Shown here: piece after piece, positions 41,214 to 49,605 of the stretch
Position numbering within the stretch: the first letter of the stretch is position 1
How the letters are laid out: every line of letters begins with the position of its first letter
Assembly: GCA_028280965.1 (NCBI GenBank)
Contig: JANQKT010000087.1
Coordinates: forward strand, 41,282 to 105,281
DNA: 64,000 nucleotides
From: Phycisphaeraceae bacterium
GTDB lineage: Bacteria; Planctomycetota; Phycisphaerae; Phycisphaerales; Phycisphaeraceae
Reading direction: 5' to 3'
Notes under the pieces: generated by a model
Told to the model about the DNA's origin: nothing
Seen by the model: only the letters and a program-made list of their open reading frames with translations
The model's database searches: none
Position numbers and translations under genes: made by a program

Positions 41214-42725
41214 TCACCGCACCGGCAGCTCGACCTCGCGCTGTTCGTATTGCCCCTCGCGGGTCGGGTCCCAGCGTTTGACCGTCAGCCTGAGCGTTTC
41301 GCCATCGGCCCGATCGATCGCGTCGGCGAAGCTCTCGAAGTCATTCACCGGCCGGCCATCAACCGCAGTGACGACAGACATGCGTTGGATGCGCTCCCTG
41401 TCGGCGGGCGAGCCGTCCTCGATCAGGCGCACGAGCACGCCGGGCGTGTAGGCCCAGCCGAGCCGCACCGCGAGGCCGGGTGTGAAGCTCTCGAACCGGC
41501 CCAGGCCGACGCGCGTCGCCAGGCTCTCGGGCTGCGGCTCGAAGGGGTTGTCCAGCCGGCGGGGCGCGATGAGTGAGCCGACCTCGCGCGGATCCTCGAC
41601 CAGCGTCATGCGCAGCGTCAGCCTGCGCCCGTCCCGCCAGACGCGGATCGGGATCTCGGCGCCGGGCGGGTGGCTCGACACCGCGATGCGCAGGGCCTCG
41701 CTTGTATCGACGACTTTGCCATCGACGTGCGTGATGACGTCGCCCAGCCGGATGCCCGCCTGGTCCGCCGGCCCGCCGGGCACCGGTTCGCACAGCACGC
41801 CATCGCCCTTGAAGCCGAGCTCGCGCCGGGTCGCGAAGTCGATGTCGTTGATGTAGACGCCCATGTAGCCCCGGCGGACCTCGCCGTTCTCAATAAGCTG
41901 ATCCGCGACGTTGACGATCTGATCGATCGGGATCGCGAAGCCCAGCCCGGAGAACGTTGCCGCTGGGTTGCCCTCGACGGCGATGGCGGTGTTCATGCCG
42001 ATCACCTCGCCGCGGACGTTGGTGAGCGGCCCGCCGGAGTTGCCCGGGTTGATCGCCGCGTCGGTCTGGATGAAGTTCTCGTAGTTGTTGACGCGTGCGT
42101 CGCGCAGCCGCCGGCCGGTCGCGCTGACGATGCCCTGGCTCATCGAGAACTCGAACTGGAACGGCGAGCCGACGGCGAAGACGATCTCGCCCTGCTCCGC
42201 CGGTTCGGCCGCCAGCGCCGCGGGGATCAGGCCCTTGCGGTTGATCCTGAGCACGGCGACGTCGGTCTTGTCGTCCGTGCCGACGATCGTCGCGCGGTAC
42301 TCCCCGCCGTCCTCGAAGCGGACGACGACCTGCTCGGCCCGGCCGGTGAGCGCGTCTTCCACCACGTGGTGGTTGGTGATGATGTAGTCCTGGTAGTCGT
42401 TGGGGTCGTTCTCGAAATCCGGGTAGTACCGGTAGACCCACCCCGACCCGCCGCCGGCCCACGACAGCCGCCCGCCGGCGACGCGGTCGCGTGTCTGCAG
42501 AGAGATGCTCGTCACGCTCGGGCGCACGACCTCGGCGACGTCTTTGAACGCCTCGGACAGCGTGGACAGCGTCGGGTTATCGACCAGCCCCTGGCGGACC
42601 TGCGCGATGCGCGCCTGCTCGTACGACCGGGCGATCTGCCGGACCATGCCCGGCCCGACAAGCATCGCCAGGACGAGGGTCGCCCCCAGCAGCAGCGTCG
42701 GCCCGTACCAGCGGATGCGTGACAT
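41214..42725 (-). CDS. HtrA/DegP-like serine protease with PDZ domains
   Basis: 503 aa. One N-terminal membrane anchor (about 8-26). The catalytic triad is visible: His120 (TNHHVV), Asp155 (TDVAV) and Ser230 (INPGNSGGP). Two PDZ domains follow, with [17 protein letters not shown] near 285 and a divergent second one near 410. It is an outward-facing, membrane-bound protease for damaged envelope proteins. GGAG lies 7 nt before the ATG. It precedes oppF on the same strand, but the repeat and a separate promoter-like element argue against a single operon. Confidence 0.94.
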   Translation of the reverse strand: MSRIRWYGPTLLLGATLVLAMLVGPGMVRQIARSYEQARIAQVRQGLVDNPTLSTLSEAFKDVAEVVRPSVTSISLQTRDRVAGGRLSWAGGGSGWVYRYYPDFENDPNDYQDYIITNHHVVEDALTGRAEQVVVRFEDGGEYRATIVGTDDKTDVAVLRINRKGLIPAALAAEPAEQGEIVFAVGSPFQFEFSMSQGIVSATGRRLRDARVNNYENFIQTDAAINPGNSGGPLTNVRGEVIGMNTAIAVEGNPAATFSGLGFAIPIDQIVNVADQLIENGEVRRGYMGVYINDIDFATRRELGFKGDGVLCEPVPGGPADQAGIRLGDVITHVDGKVVDTSEALRIAVSSHPPGAEIPIRVWRDGRRLTLRMTLVEDPREVGSLIAPRRLDNPFEPQPESLATRVGLGRFESFTPGLAVRLGWAYTPGVLVRLIEDGSPADRERIQRMSVVTAVDGRPVNDFESFADAIDRADGETLRLTVKRWDPTREGQYEQREVELPVR

Positions 42726-42927
42726 AGTGGTCTCCGGGGCTGTCAATAACAAGCGGATCGGCCTGATCCACTACGAAGTGTAGCCCGTGGGGGTTTGGAG
42801 GCCAGAGTGTCTTGCAGATTCCCTGAACCAAGCCCACAGCATTGGCGCAGCCAACGCCGCGCGGATCCCGGATGCAAAGGGCTTGGGACCAGACGCTTCG
42901 CGGACTCAGCGTCGGTGTTGGGTCCTG

Positions 42928-43785
42928 CTAATCCTTCATCCCGTACACCCCGCCGTCCGCGAGGTACTCGCCGGATTCGACCTGCCTGCACCACCGCTCG
43001 GCGGCGTCCTGCAGCGCCTCGCCGAGCTGGGCCATCGGCGGGGCGAACGGCGGCTGCCAGTCGCTCATGCCCATCACGTCCTGCAAGACGACGACGTGCC
43101 CGTCGCACGCCGGGCCCGCGCCGCAGCCGACGACCGGGATGCGCTCGCCGGTGCGCGGGTGGCGCGCCTTGTCCACGATGCGCTGCGAGACCTCGTCCGG
43201 CACCGCTTCGATGAGCAGGACCGAGGCGCCCATCGCGATCATGAGCTGGGCGGTATCGACGAGGATGTCCGCGTCGCGCTTGGTCCGGCCGGCGGCCTTG
43301 TACCCGCCCTCCATACGGACCTGCTGCGGCCGGCTGCCCAGGTGCGCGACGACGGGCACGCCCGCCTGCGCGAGCTTCTCGACCAGCGTCGCGTGGCTGC
43401 CATCGACCTCGAGCTTGACGCAGTCGGCGCCGGCGTCCTGGATAAAGGCGACGGCGTTGCGCACGGCCTCGGCCTCGTCGGCCTGGTAGCTGCCGAAGGG
43501 CATGTCCGCCATGACGAGCGCGTTGGGCGCGCCGCGCCGGACCGCCGCGGTGATCTCGAGCATGAACGGCATCTTGGCGGGCAGGGTCGAGTCGTGGCCG
43601 AGGATGAGCTGGGCCGCGGTGTCGCCGACCAGGAAGCTGGAAACCCCGCCGCGCCACAGCCACCTCGCCGTCGTCGCGTCGTAGCAGGTCAGCATCGCGA
43701 AGGGCTGTTTGGCTTCGGCCCATTTGCGCCAGTCACGGAGCGTGACCCGGCGGTCGGGGCGTTTCATGGTTTCGGTGGGCTGCAT
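42928..43785 (-). CDS. panB: 3-methyl-2-oxobutanoate hydroxymethyltransferase
   Basis: 285 aa. It converts alpha-ketoisovalerate to ketopantoate, a step to pantothenate and coenzyme A. LTCYDATTARWL, FLVGDTAAQLILGH, MADMPFGSY, KLEVDG and VVAHLGSRPQ are the PanB motifs. The ATG at 43785 is chosen because TACAAT lies exactly 6 nt upstream, with TTGGCT 16 nt further; the longer upstream frame lacks a signal. No panC or panD is adjacent. Confidence 0.95.
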   Translation of the reverse strand: MQPTETMKRPDRRVTLRDWRKWAEAKQPFAMLTCYDATTARWLWRGGVSSFLVGDTAAQLILGHDSTLPAKMPFMLEITAAVRRGAPNALVMADMPFGSYQADEAEAVRNAVAFIQDAGADCVKLEVDGSHATLVEKLAQAGVPVVAHLGSRPQQVRMEGGYKAAGRTKRDADILVDTAQLMIAMGASVLLIEAVPDEVSQRIVDKARHPRTGERIPVVGCGAGPACDGHVVVLQDVMGMSDWQPPFAPPMAQLGEALQDAAERWCRQVESGEYLADGGVYGMKD

Positions 43786-43791
43786 GGCATT

Positions 43792-43797
43792 ATTGTA
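43792..43797 (-). promoter_or_regulatory. -10-like TACAAT, 6 nt before panB
   Basis: TACAAT, AATGCC, ATG (43785), with TTGGCT as a -35-like hexamer at 16-nt spacing. This is the best supported of the leaderless promoters. Confidence 0.6.
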
Positions 43798-43904
43798 GTC
43801 GGTAGCACGCCCAAGCCAATCAAGGCTGTGGAATGAAGCAATACAACACTTCGCTTCACCGCAGAGACGGGGAGGACCCGGAGAACACGGGGCAAGGTGT
43901 TTTG

Positions 43905-43984
43905 AAACCACAGACGCATACGGATAAACACAGGTCAAGACAAATTATGAATCATCGGTGTGCATCCGTGTGCGTCTGTGGTTC
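43905..43984. repeat. Inverted repeat, family B
   Basis: AACCACAGACGCATACGG and its imperfect inverse, arms about 43905-43932 and 43956-43984. The 379-bp gap 43786-44164 otherwise holds only the panB promoter and the leader of the next gene. Confidence 0.85.
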
Positions 43985-44164
43985 CGACTTGCCTTTTGCC
44001 ATACTATCCGCGCCCCTGTTGTGAAGCGAAGCGCTGCCTTACGTGCGGTGCGATTCTCACCGACCCCTACAACCACTACGGCTTACCAACTCGTGGCTTG
44101 GTGTTAAACCCGGCTGACATGCGGCCCGATAACCCACCGGAGGGTTTTAGCGAAAGGTCCGCCG

Positions 44165-45091
44165 ATGTCTGGTCAGATGCAGCAGTTCCGCGTGGTCGGG
44201 GTGAAGAACGGGTCGGGCGAGGACGTGTCGGTCGTGATCGACGCGGCGACCAAGGCCGCCGCCGAGGTCAAGGCCGAGCAGATGGACATTGAGACGACGC
44301 ACATCGTCCGGCTCAAGCAGGACGAGCCCGCGGCGCCGGACGAGCACGAGCTGTTCTCGTCCGAGGCCGCCGAGGCGCTCGCCGCGAAGCGCACGGACAA
44401 ACTGATCGAAGAGGTCGTCCCGCCGGAGGAACCCAAGGGCGTGGTGGAGCAGGTCGAAGCGCCCGCGCCGCAGGTGCAGGCGAAAACAAGAGCGAAGCCC
44501 GAGCCGAACCCGGTCATCGCCGCGACCACGCGCCCGACCTACGCCGCCGCGAGCGCCAAGCGCGAGCCGGCGGGGGCGGACGTCTCGGGCATGCGCGCCT
44601 TCGGCTTCGTGCTGGTCGTGCTGCTCGGCATGGCGGCGGGGGCGTACTTCGTCCTCGTCCACGAGCCCAACCAGGTCCAGGCCGACGATCACGAGATCAC
44701 CTTCGGCGAAGACATCTTCAGCGACGTCATCAACGGCGAGCTCGTGCTCGGCGAAGACCCGCCCGAGGTCCGCGACGCGTTCGAGGGCGCGAAGAACGCG
44801 ACGCGCCCGCTTGCGCCGGCGGGCGACAACGATGAAGGCCAGTTCATCATCATCGGCCGCCCAACGGCCGAGCCCGCTTCAGCGGGCGGGGACCAACCCA
44901 CAGCAGACCGCCCCAGCCTTATCCTCCAATCCGTCGTCACCAGCCACGAGGGCCGCTTCGCGGTGATCAACGGCAAGCTCTACAAGGAGGGCTCGACGAT
45001 CGCGGGGAGCAAACTTGTCAGCGTCGCCGACGACTGGGTGCTGATGGAAAACGCCGGCGACCAGTTCACGCTGCAGATCGAGCCGGAGTGA
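44165..45091 (+). CDS. Bitopic membrane protein with GspB/PilP-like C-terminal domain
   Basis: 308 aa; GAAAGG 7 nt upstream. The N-terminal cytosolic part (RVVGVKNGSGEDVSVVIDA) is followed by an acidic, Pro-rich linker and one membrane helix (about 143-162, FGFVLVVLLGMAAGAYFVL). The C-terminal domain has LQSVVTSHEGRFAVINGKLY, EGSTIAGSKLVSVADDWVLM and FTLQI, the pattern of GspB/GspC/PilP-type domains that connect secretion or pilus parts. No secretion gene is near. A short stretch, GRPTAEPASAGGDQ, derives from repeat-like DNA (see findings). Confidence 0.78.
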   Translation: MSGQMQQFRVVGVKNGSGEDVSVVIDAATKAAAEVKAEQMDIETTHIVRLKQDEPAAPDEHELFSSEAAEALAAKRTDKLIEEVVPPEEPKGVVEQVEAPAPQVQAKTRAKPEPNPVIAATTRPTYAAASAKREPAGADVSGMRAFGFVLVVLLGMAAGAYFVLVHEPNQVQADDHEITFGEDIFSDVINGELVLGEDPPEVRDAFEGAKNATRPLAPAGDNDEGQFIIIGRPTAEPASAGGDQPTADRPSLILQSVVTSHEGRFAVINGKLYKEGSTIAGSKLVSVADDWVLMENAGDQFTLQIEPE

Positions 45092-45111
45092 TTAACAGGT
45101 GAAGCCAAGGC

Positions 45112-45450
45112 TCAACTGATCCACTTATAAATAATCGGCAGCAGCAGGCCGATGATGGCGAACCCACAAATCACCATCATCCCGAACCGGAGCTGCTCGA
45201 AATAGTCCAACGATTTCACGATCACTGCCAATAAAGCAATCAGCCATGCGCACCACAAGAAGAATCGCAGCGTGTCTGCCAATTCTTCGGATAGCGTTGT
45301 AAGTTCTTGCTTTTGGCGGCTGTGCAAGGTTGAACGGCCGCACTCGGGGCACCGGGCCCGTATCAAACCCTGCAGGTCGTATTGGCAATGCGGGCAGTGG
45401 CCGTGCTCAGGGGGCCGTTGCTTGCCCCAGGACACGCGGATAAAAAGCAT
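45112..45450 (-). CDS. Small membrane protein with N-terminal zinc ribbon
   Basis: 112 aa. CPHCQYDLQGLIRARCPECG (about 19-38) is the planctomycete-type zinc ribbon, the same as in the gene at 11.7 kb but at the other end of the protein. Two membrane helices follow (about 63-82 and 90-108). Function unknown. It lies 51 nt downstream of the DUF1501 gene on the same strand. Confidence 0.78.
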   Translation of the reverse strand: MLFIRVSWGKQRPPEHGHCPHCQYDLQGLIRARCPECGRSTLHSRQKQELTTLSEELADTLRFFLWCAWLIALLAVIVKSLDYFEQLRFGMMVICGFAIIGLLLPIIYKWIS

Positions 45451-45501
45451 GTTCTTTCAAACGCCTTTCACCCACCACGGTTGCCACCCGTGCTGTAAGC
45501 C

Positions 45502-46863
45502 TCACCCCGCCGCCATCGGCGTCAGGTACCGCACCGGCTGGTCGTTCGCCTTGTACTCGGGGAAGAAGTCGGTCTTGTCCGTCTCGAAGCCGAACAGCGC
45601 GTGCAGCGCCTCGGCGAAGACGACGCGGAAATCGACGTGCACCGGCAGGTCGCGGTTCTGGTAGAGCCTGCGCCGTTCCAGGCCGGTCCACTTGCCGTAG
45701 ACGTTGCCGCCCTTGACCATGCCGCCCATCGCGAGCATGAACCCGCCGTGGCCGTGGTCGCTGCCGTTGTTGCCGTTCTCGCGGACGGTCCGGCCGAACT
45801 CGGACATGACTAGGACCAGCGTCTTGTCCATGTGGCTGCCCAGGTCGTCGTGGAAGGCGCGCATCGCCTGGGCGAGGGTGCCGAGCATGTTCGCCATCGT
45901 TCCGGTGGACCCGCCCTGGTAGGCGTGGTGGTCCCAGCCGCCGTAGTCGAGCGCGGCGACCACCAGGCCCTCGCCGGCCTTGATGACCTTGGCGGTGTCG
46001 GCGAGCTGGCGGGCGAGGTGCGAGTTGGGGTACTTGGCGTTGCCCTGCCCGCGGACGATGCCGCGGAGGTGGCGCAGTTTCTCGATGCTTTCCTCGCCCT
46101 TCTCGACGAGCTTCTCGTTCAGGTCGTCCTCGGGCTTGTCCACGGGTTTGACCGCCGGGCCGCCGGACAGCCGCGGGCCGTCGTCGGCGGGGGCGTTGTC
46201 TTGCTCTGCGGGCTTGTCCCCGCCGGCGTTTCGGCGGAAGGCCTCGGCGTTGTCGTCGCAGCTGTAAAGCCGCTCGAACGCGTTCATCGCCCGGTCCGCG
46301 TTGCCCGTCGGCACGGCCAGCACCGGGTACTGCCCGCGCAGCGAACGCGGCAGCGTCGGCTGGAGCGACACGGCGCGCAGCGGGCGGTCGTGGTTGGACG
46401 ACGTCGCGGTGAGGTACCGGTTCAGCCAGCCCTCGGTGACGGACTTGACGCCCGGCGCGGCGCGCTCCATGAAGTCCTGCGCGTCGAAGTGGCTCCGCGT
46501 CGGGTGCGTCGAGCCGGTGCACATGATCGCGCCCAGCCGCTTGCCCTCGTACAGCTTGTGCAACGGATCGAGCGACGGGTGCAGCCCGAACAGGTTGGTC
46601 AGCGGGATGACCGCGGGGTTGTTCGCGTCGTCGGACTTCGCGGGGATCGCGATCGTCGGGCGGACGTTGTAGTACTCCGGGTCCCCGGCCGGGACGATCG
46701 CGTTCAGCGGGTCGGCCCCGCCACGCAGATAGATCGTCACCAGCGTCGGCGGGTGGCCCTGCTCGCGCAGCGCCTGCGCGAGCGCACGCGTGTTCAGGCC
46801 GAGCGCCGCGGCACCCATAAACGCGCTGGAACCTGCAAGAAACTGTCGGCGGGTTGGGGACAT
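45502..46863 (-). CDS. DUF1501 protein with Tat signal
   Basis: 453 aa. The Tat motif RRQFLAGSSAF and hydrophobic stretch at the N-terminus direct export of a folded protein. LVTIYLRGGADPLN, STHPTRSHFDAQDFMERA, LDYGGWDHHAYQGGSTGTM and MSEFGRTVRENGNNGSDHGH are the DUF1501 (sulfatase-like, alkaline-phosphatase superfamily) motifs. A variable Lys/Glu-rich insertion lies near 205-240. It always pairs with DUF1800, here just upstream. The substrate is unknown. Confidence 0.95.
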   Translation of the reverse strand: MSPTRRQFLAGSSAFMGAAALGLNTRALAQALREQGHPPTLVTIYLRGGADPLNAIVPAGDPEYYNVRPTIAIPAKSDDANNPAVIPLTNLFGLHPSLDPLHKLYEGKRLGAIMCTGSTHPTRSHFDAQDFMERAAPGVKSVTEGWLNRYLTATSSNHDRPLRAVSLQPTLPRSLRGQYPVLAVPTGNADRAMNAFERLYSCDDNAEAFRRNAGGDKPAEQDNAPADDGPRLSGGPAVKPVDKPEDDLNEKLVEKGEESIEKLRHLRGIVRGQGNAKYPNSHLARQLADTAKVIKAGEGLVVAALDYGGWDHHAYQGGSTGTMANMLGTLAQAMRAFHDDLGSHMDKTLVLVMSEFGRTVRENGNNGSDHGHGGFMLAMGGMVKGGNVYGKWTGLERRRLYQNRDLPVHVDFRVVFAEALHALFGFETDKTDFFPEYKANDQPVRYLTPMAAG

Positions 46864-46903
46864 CGGGGTCGCTCCTGTTCATCAAGCCTGCTGGGCTTTG
46901 TTG

Positions 46904-47013
46904 TTGAACCACAGAGACACAGAGATCACAGAGACATACCAAGGAGTTCAAATTGTTTTGATAAACAATAAGAATTGCTCTTCTGTCCTCTGTGCTCTTT
47001 GTGTCTCTGTGGT
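46904..47013. repeat. Inverted repeat, family B (ACCACAGAGACACAGAG)
   Basis: Left arm 46904-46936 and right arm 46985-47013, AACCACAGAGACACAGAG and its imperfect inverse. It separates the DUF1800 and DUF1501 genes. Confidence 0.85.
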
Positions 47014-47067
47014 AAGCATGTCTTTAATCTGTGCCATCTGTGAAACCTATGGACAAACCTGCCTTGT

Positions 47068-48846
47068 TTATTGTTGTTGAAAGTCCGGCGATCCCAACAG
47101 GATCGACAGCATCTCCTGCGCGCTCGGGTTGCGCCCGAGTTCTTCATCAATGATCGTGCTGGTCCGCTCGCTCAGCCCGGCGGGCAGGACCTGGTTGGCG
47201 AGTTTTTTCTTCAGCTCCTCGGCGGGGAGGTTCGCGAGCAGCGCCTCGGGCACGCGGATACCTTTCAAACGGTTGCCCGCCAGGTCCATCGCGAACGTCC
47301 AGCGGTACACCAGCACGCCCGGGTCCAGCCAGGCCTCGGCGGTGTCGTACCAGCCCGTCGGGTCCGGGCAGCCGTAGGTCTTCTGGCCCATCAGCGACAG
47401 CGCCTGGTCGATCTGGCCGTAGGACGTCGCCTCGGCGCCGGTCGCGCGGACGGCGGAGACGACGTACTCGAAAGGCGTCTTGAACTTCACGCGGTGGTTC
47501 TGCCGGTACAGGAAGTCTTCGGAGAACACGATCGCCTCGTAGACCTCGGGCAGGTCGCCCTTGGTCCGCTTGAAGACCTTGGCGATCTCGGCGACCAGGG
47601 CTTCGCTCGGTTCGTCCCGCAGGAGGTACCGGCAGAGCTTGCGGCTGATGAAGTCGGCGGTGTACTTGTGCTTGGCCAGCGCGCGGATCACGGAGATGCC
47701 CTGCTCCTCGCCCCCGCCACGCAGGCGCGAGCCGAGCACGACCTTGTTGCCCGTGTCGTGGACGCCGGCGTTGAAGTAGAAGCCGTAATCGTCCTGTTGA
47801 TCCGCATTGCTGTTGCCGCGCCGGCGGTCGTTGCGGGCGTTGTCCTGCATGTTCCGGGGGCGCCAGCGGGCGGTCCAGCCGGTGAAGACGCGGGCGAGCT
47901 CGGTGACGTCGCGCTGCTTGTACTCGCGGTCCACGCCGAGCGTGTGCAGCTCCATCAGCTCGCGGGCGTAGTTCTCGTTGAGCCCGCGCTGCCGCTGCAG
48001 GGCGCGGACCGAGCGCGGCACGTTGTCGCGGTTCTCGTACTTCTCGATCAGCGCCAGCTCGCGCTCGGTCAGCGGCTTCTGCGACACCGCGTTGTCCAGG
48101 AAGAACAGCATCGCGGGGTGGCGGGCGGTGGCCATGAGCAAGTCCTCGAAGTCGCCGAAGGCGTGCTCGCGCAGGACGTTCTCTTCCCAGTGGTTGGCGA
48201 AGTACGCGACGTCGTTGGAGTTCTGATCGACCGAGAAGTGGTCCCGCCAGAACGCGATGATCACCTCTTCGAACTGGCGCCCGGAGTAGATCGCGCGGTG
48301 GTAGACCGCGGCGCGCAGCTCGGCCTGGACATCCCGGCGGAGCTGGTTGCGCTCGCGCTGCTCCTGCTGCCTAAGCTCGCGCTCGGCCTTGGTCGGCGTC
48401 TTGCCCTTGTACGGCGTGTACTCGGGGCGGTAGGTGCGGAAGATCTCGCCCATGCCCATGTTCAACGACGGCATGTGCTCGGCGAGGTGGGTGTCGACGT
48501 ACACGTTGTCGATGGATTCGGGGTCGAGCTGGTCACGCATCCAGTTCTCGACGCCCATCTCCAGCACGCGCTCCACCTGGCCCGGCCGGGCGCCGAAGGC
48601 CATGCGGTTGAGCACGTGCGTGGCGCGCTCGCGCTCGGTCAGGGGCGGGCCGCTGTCTTCCTCCGCCGAGACGCGGATGGCATTGCCCTCCGAATCCAGG
48701 CCCTGCTTGGCCCCGAGGCCCAGCTCGCGGATGCGTTGCTGCTCTTCTTCGGTGTCGCCGAGCTGTGCAACGACGGCGGCGGGCGCGATGACCAGCGCGA
48801 GGACAGCCAGCAGGCAGGTCGTCAACATCGGCAGGCGTTTGGGCAT
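47068..48846 (-). CDS. DUF1800 exported protein
   Basis: 592 aa from the ATG at 48846. Signal peptide (MLTTCLLAVLALVIAPAAVVA), then ATHVLNRMAFGARPGQVERV, NFWRDH-type segments (IIAFWRDHFSVDQN), NENYARELMELHTLGVDREY and QRDVTELARVFTGWTARW, all family hallmarks. KVVLGSRLRGGGEEQGISVI and LARHKYTADFISRKLCRYLL-like motifs follow. DUF1800 and DUF1501 are coexpressed, exported and widespread in planctomycetes; their activity is unknown. Confidence 0.95.
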   Translation of the reverse strand: MPKRLPMLTTCLLAVLALVIAPAAVVAQLGDTEEEQQRIRELGLGAKQGLDSEGNAIRVSAEEDSGPPLTERERATHVLNRMAFGARPGQVERVLEMGVENWMRDQLDPESIDNVYVDTHLAEHMPSLNMGMGEIFRTYRPEYTPYKGKTPTKAERELRQQEQRERNQLRRDVQAELRAAVYHRAIYSGRQFEEVIIAFWRDHFSVDQNSNDVAYFANHWEENVLREHAFGDFEDLLMATARHPAMLFFLDNAVSQKPLTERELALIEKYENRDNVPRSVRALQRQRGLNENYARELMELHTLGVDREYKQRDVTELARVFTGWTARWRPRNMQDNARNDRRRGNSNADQQDDYGFYFNAGVHDTGNKVVLGSRLRGGGEEQGISVIRALAKHKYTADFISRKLCRYLLRDEPSEALVAEIAKVFKRTKGDLPEVYEAIVFSEDFLYRQNHRVKFKTPFEYVVSAVRATGAEATSYGQIDQALSLMGQKTYGCPDPTGWYDTAEAWLDPGVLVYRWTFAMDLAGNRLKGIRVPEALLANLPAEELKKKLANQVLPAGLSERTSTIIDEELGRNPSAQEMLSILLGSPDFQQQ

Positions 48847-49020
48847 CGGTGGGCTCGCGTGCGTGTGGAGGACGGGGCGGGCTCGGGCGGGGACCTGCGA
48901 ACACAGGTTCACCTAACAACTTTATATGCCCGATCGACGCCGTTCAAGGATTTTTCGCATATCCGGGCAGAAGTTGTTGTGCTGTAAACCGTTAATCGGC
49001 AAGGCGTAATCCAAACCATG

Positions 49021-49026
49021 TAGGAT
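49021..49026 (+). promoter_or_regulatory. -10-like TAGGAT, 6 nt before the Nudix gene
   Basis: TAGGAT, AGGCCC, ATG (49033). A -35 box is not evident. Confidence 0.5.
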
Positions 49027-49032
49027 AGGCCC

Positions 49033-49557
49033 ATGGACGATATCGACGCGATCGAGGTGATGGCTGAGGGCCGGTTCCTGCGCCTGGTTCGCCGGGGGCG
49101 GTGGGAGTACGCCGAGCGGCCGGTGACGGCGGGGGCGGTGGCGGTCATCGCGACGACGGACACGGGCGAGCTGGTGCTGGTCGAGCAGCACCGCGTGCCG
49201 CTGGGCAGGATGTGCATCGAGCTGCCCGCGGGCCTGGCGGGGGACCTGGACGACGATCCGGACGAGAGCTTCGCCGAGGCCGCCCGCCGGGAGCTGCTCG
49301 AGGAGACCGGCTTCCACGCCGAGACCATCGAGCACCTGTTCAGGGTCTCCACCAGCCCTGGCCTGACCAGCGAGACGATCGACCTGTACCGCGCGACCGG
49401 CCTGACCCGCGAGCACGCGGGCGGGGGCGTCGGCCACGAGCAGATCACGGTGCACCTCGTGCCGGTCGCTGAGGTCGATCCCTGGCTGGCCGATCGCGCC
49501 GCGGATGGCGTCATGGTCGATATCAAGGTCTACACCGCGGCGGCGATGGTGAAGTGA
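49033..49557 (+). CDS. Nudix hydrolase (ADP-ribose pyrophosphatase-like)
   Basis: 174 aa. LVEQHRVPLGRMCIELPAGL leads into the Nudix box, EAARRELLEETGFHAE, which carries the metal-binding Glu residues (REllEEtG). The ELPAG run and the C-terminal region resemble NudF-type ADP-ribose pyrophosphatases that remove toxic ADP-ribose. No signal. It is divergent from the DUF1800 gene and 48 nt upstream of the ABC exporter gene. Confidence 0.92.
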   Translation: MDDIDAIEVMAEGRFLRLVRRGRWEYAERPVTAGAVAVIATTDTGELVLVEQHRVPLGRMCIELPAGLAGDLDDDPDESFAEAARRELLEETGFHAETIEHLFRVSTSPGLTSETIDLYRATGLTREHAGGGVGHEQITVHLVPVAEVDPWLADRAADGVMVDIKVYTAAAMVK

Positions 49558-49605
49558 CGCGGCGGTAAAGCCCAACACGCTTCACACCGCTAAAGTTGTT
49601 TCTTC

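Noticed and set aside
42726-42927. Small gene between htrA and panB
   Set aside because: No start signal or conserved frame; only scattered repeat-like bases are seen.
28950-47013. CRISPR-like arrays formed by CCACAGA repeats
   Set aside because: Copies are inverted pairs far apart, not direct repeats with regular spacers, and no cas gene is present.
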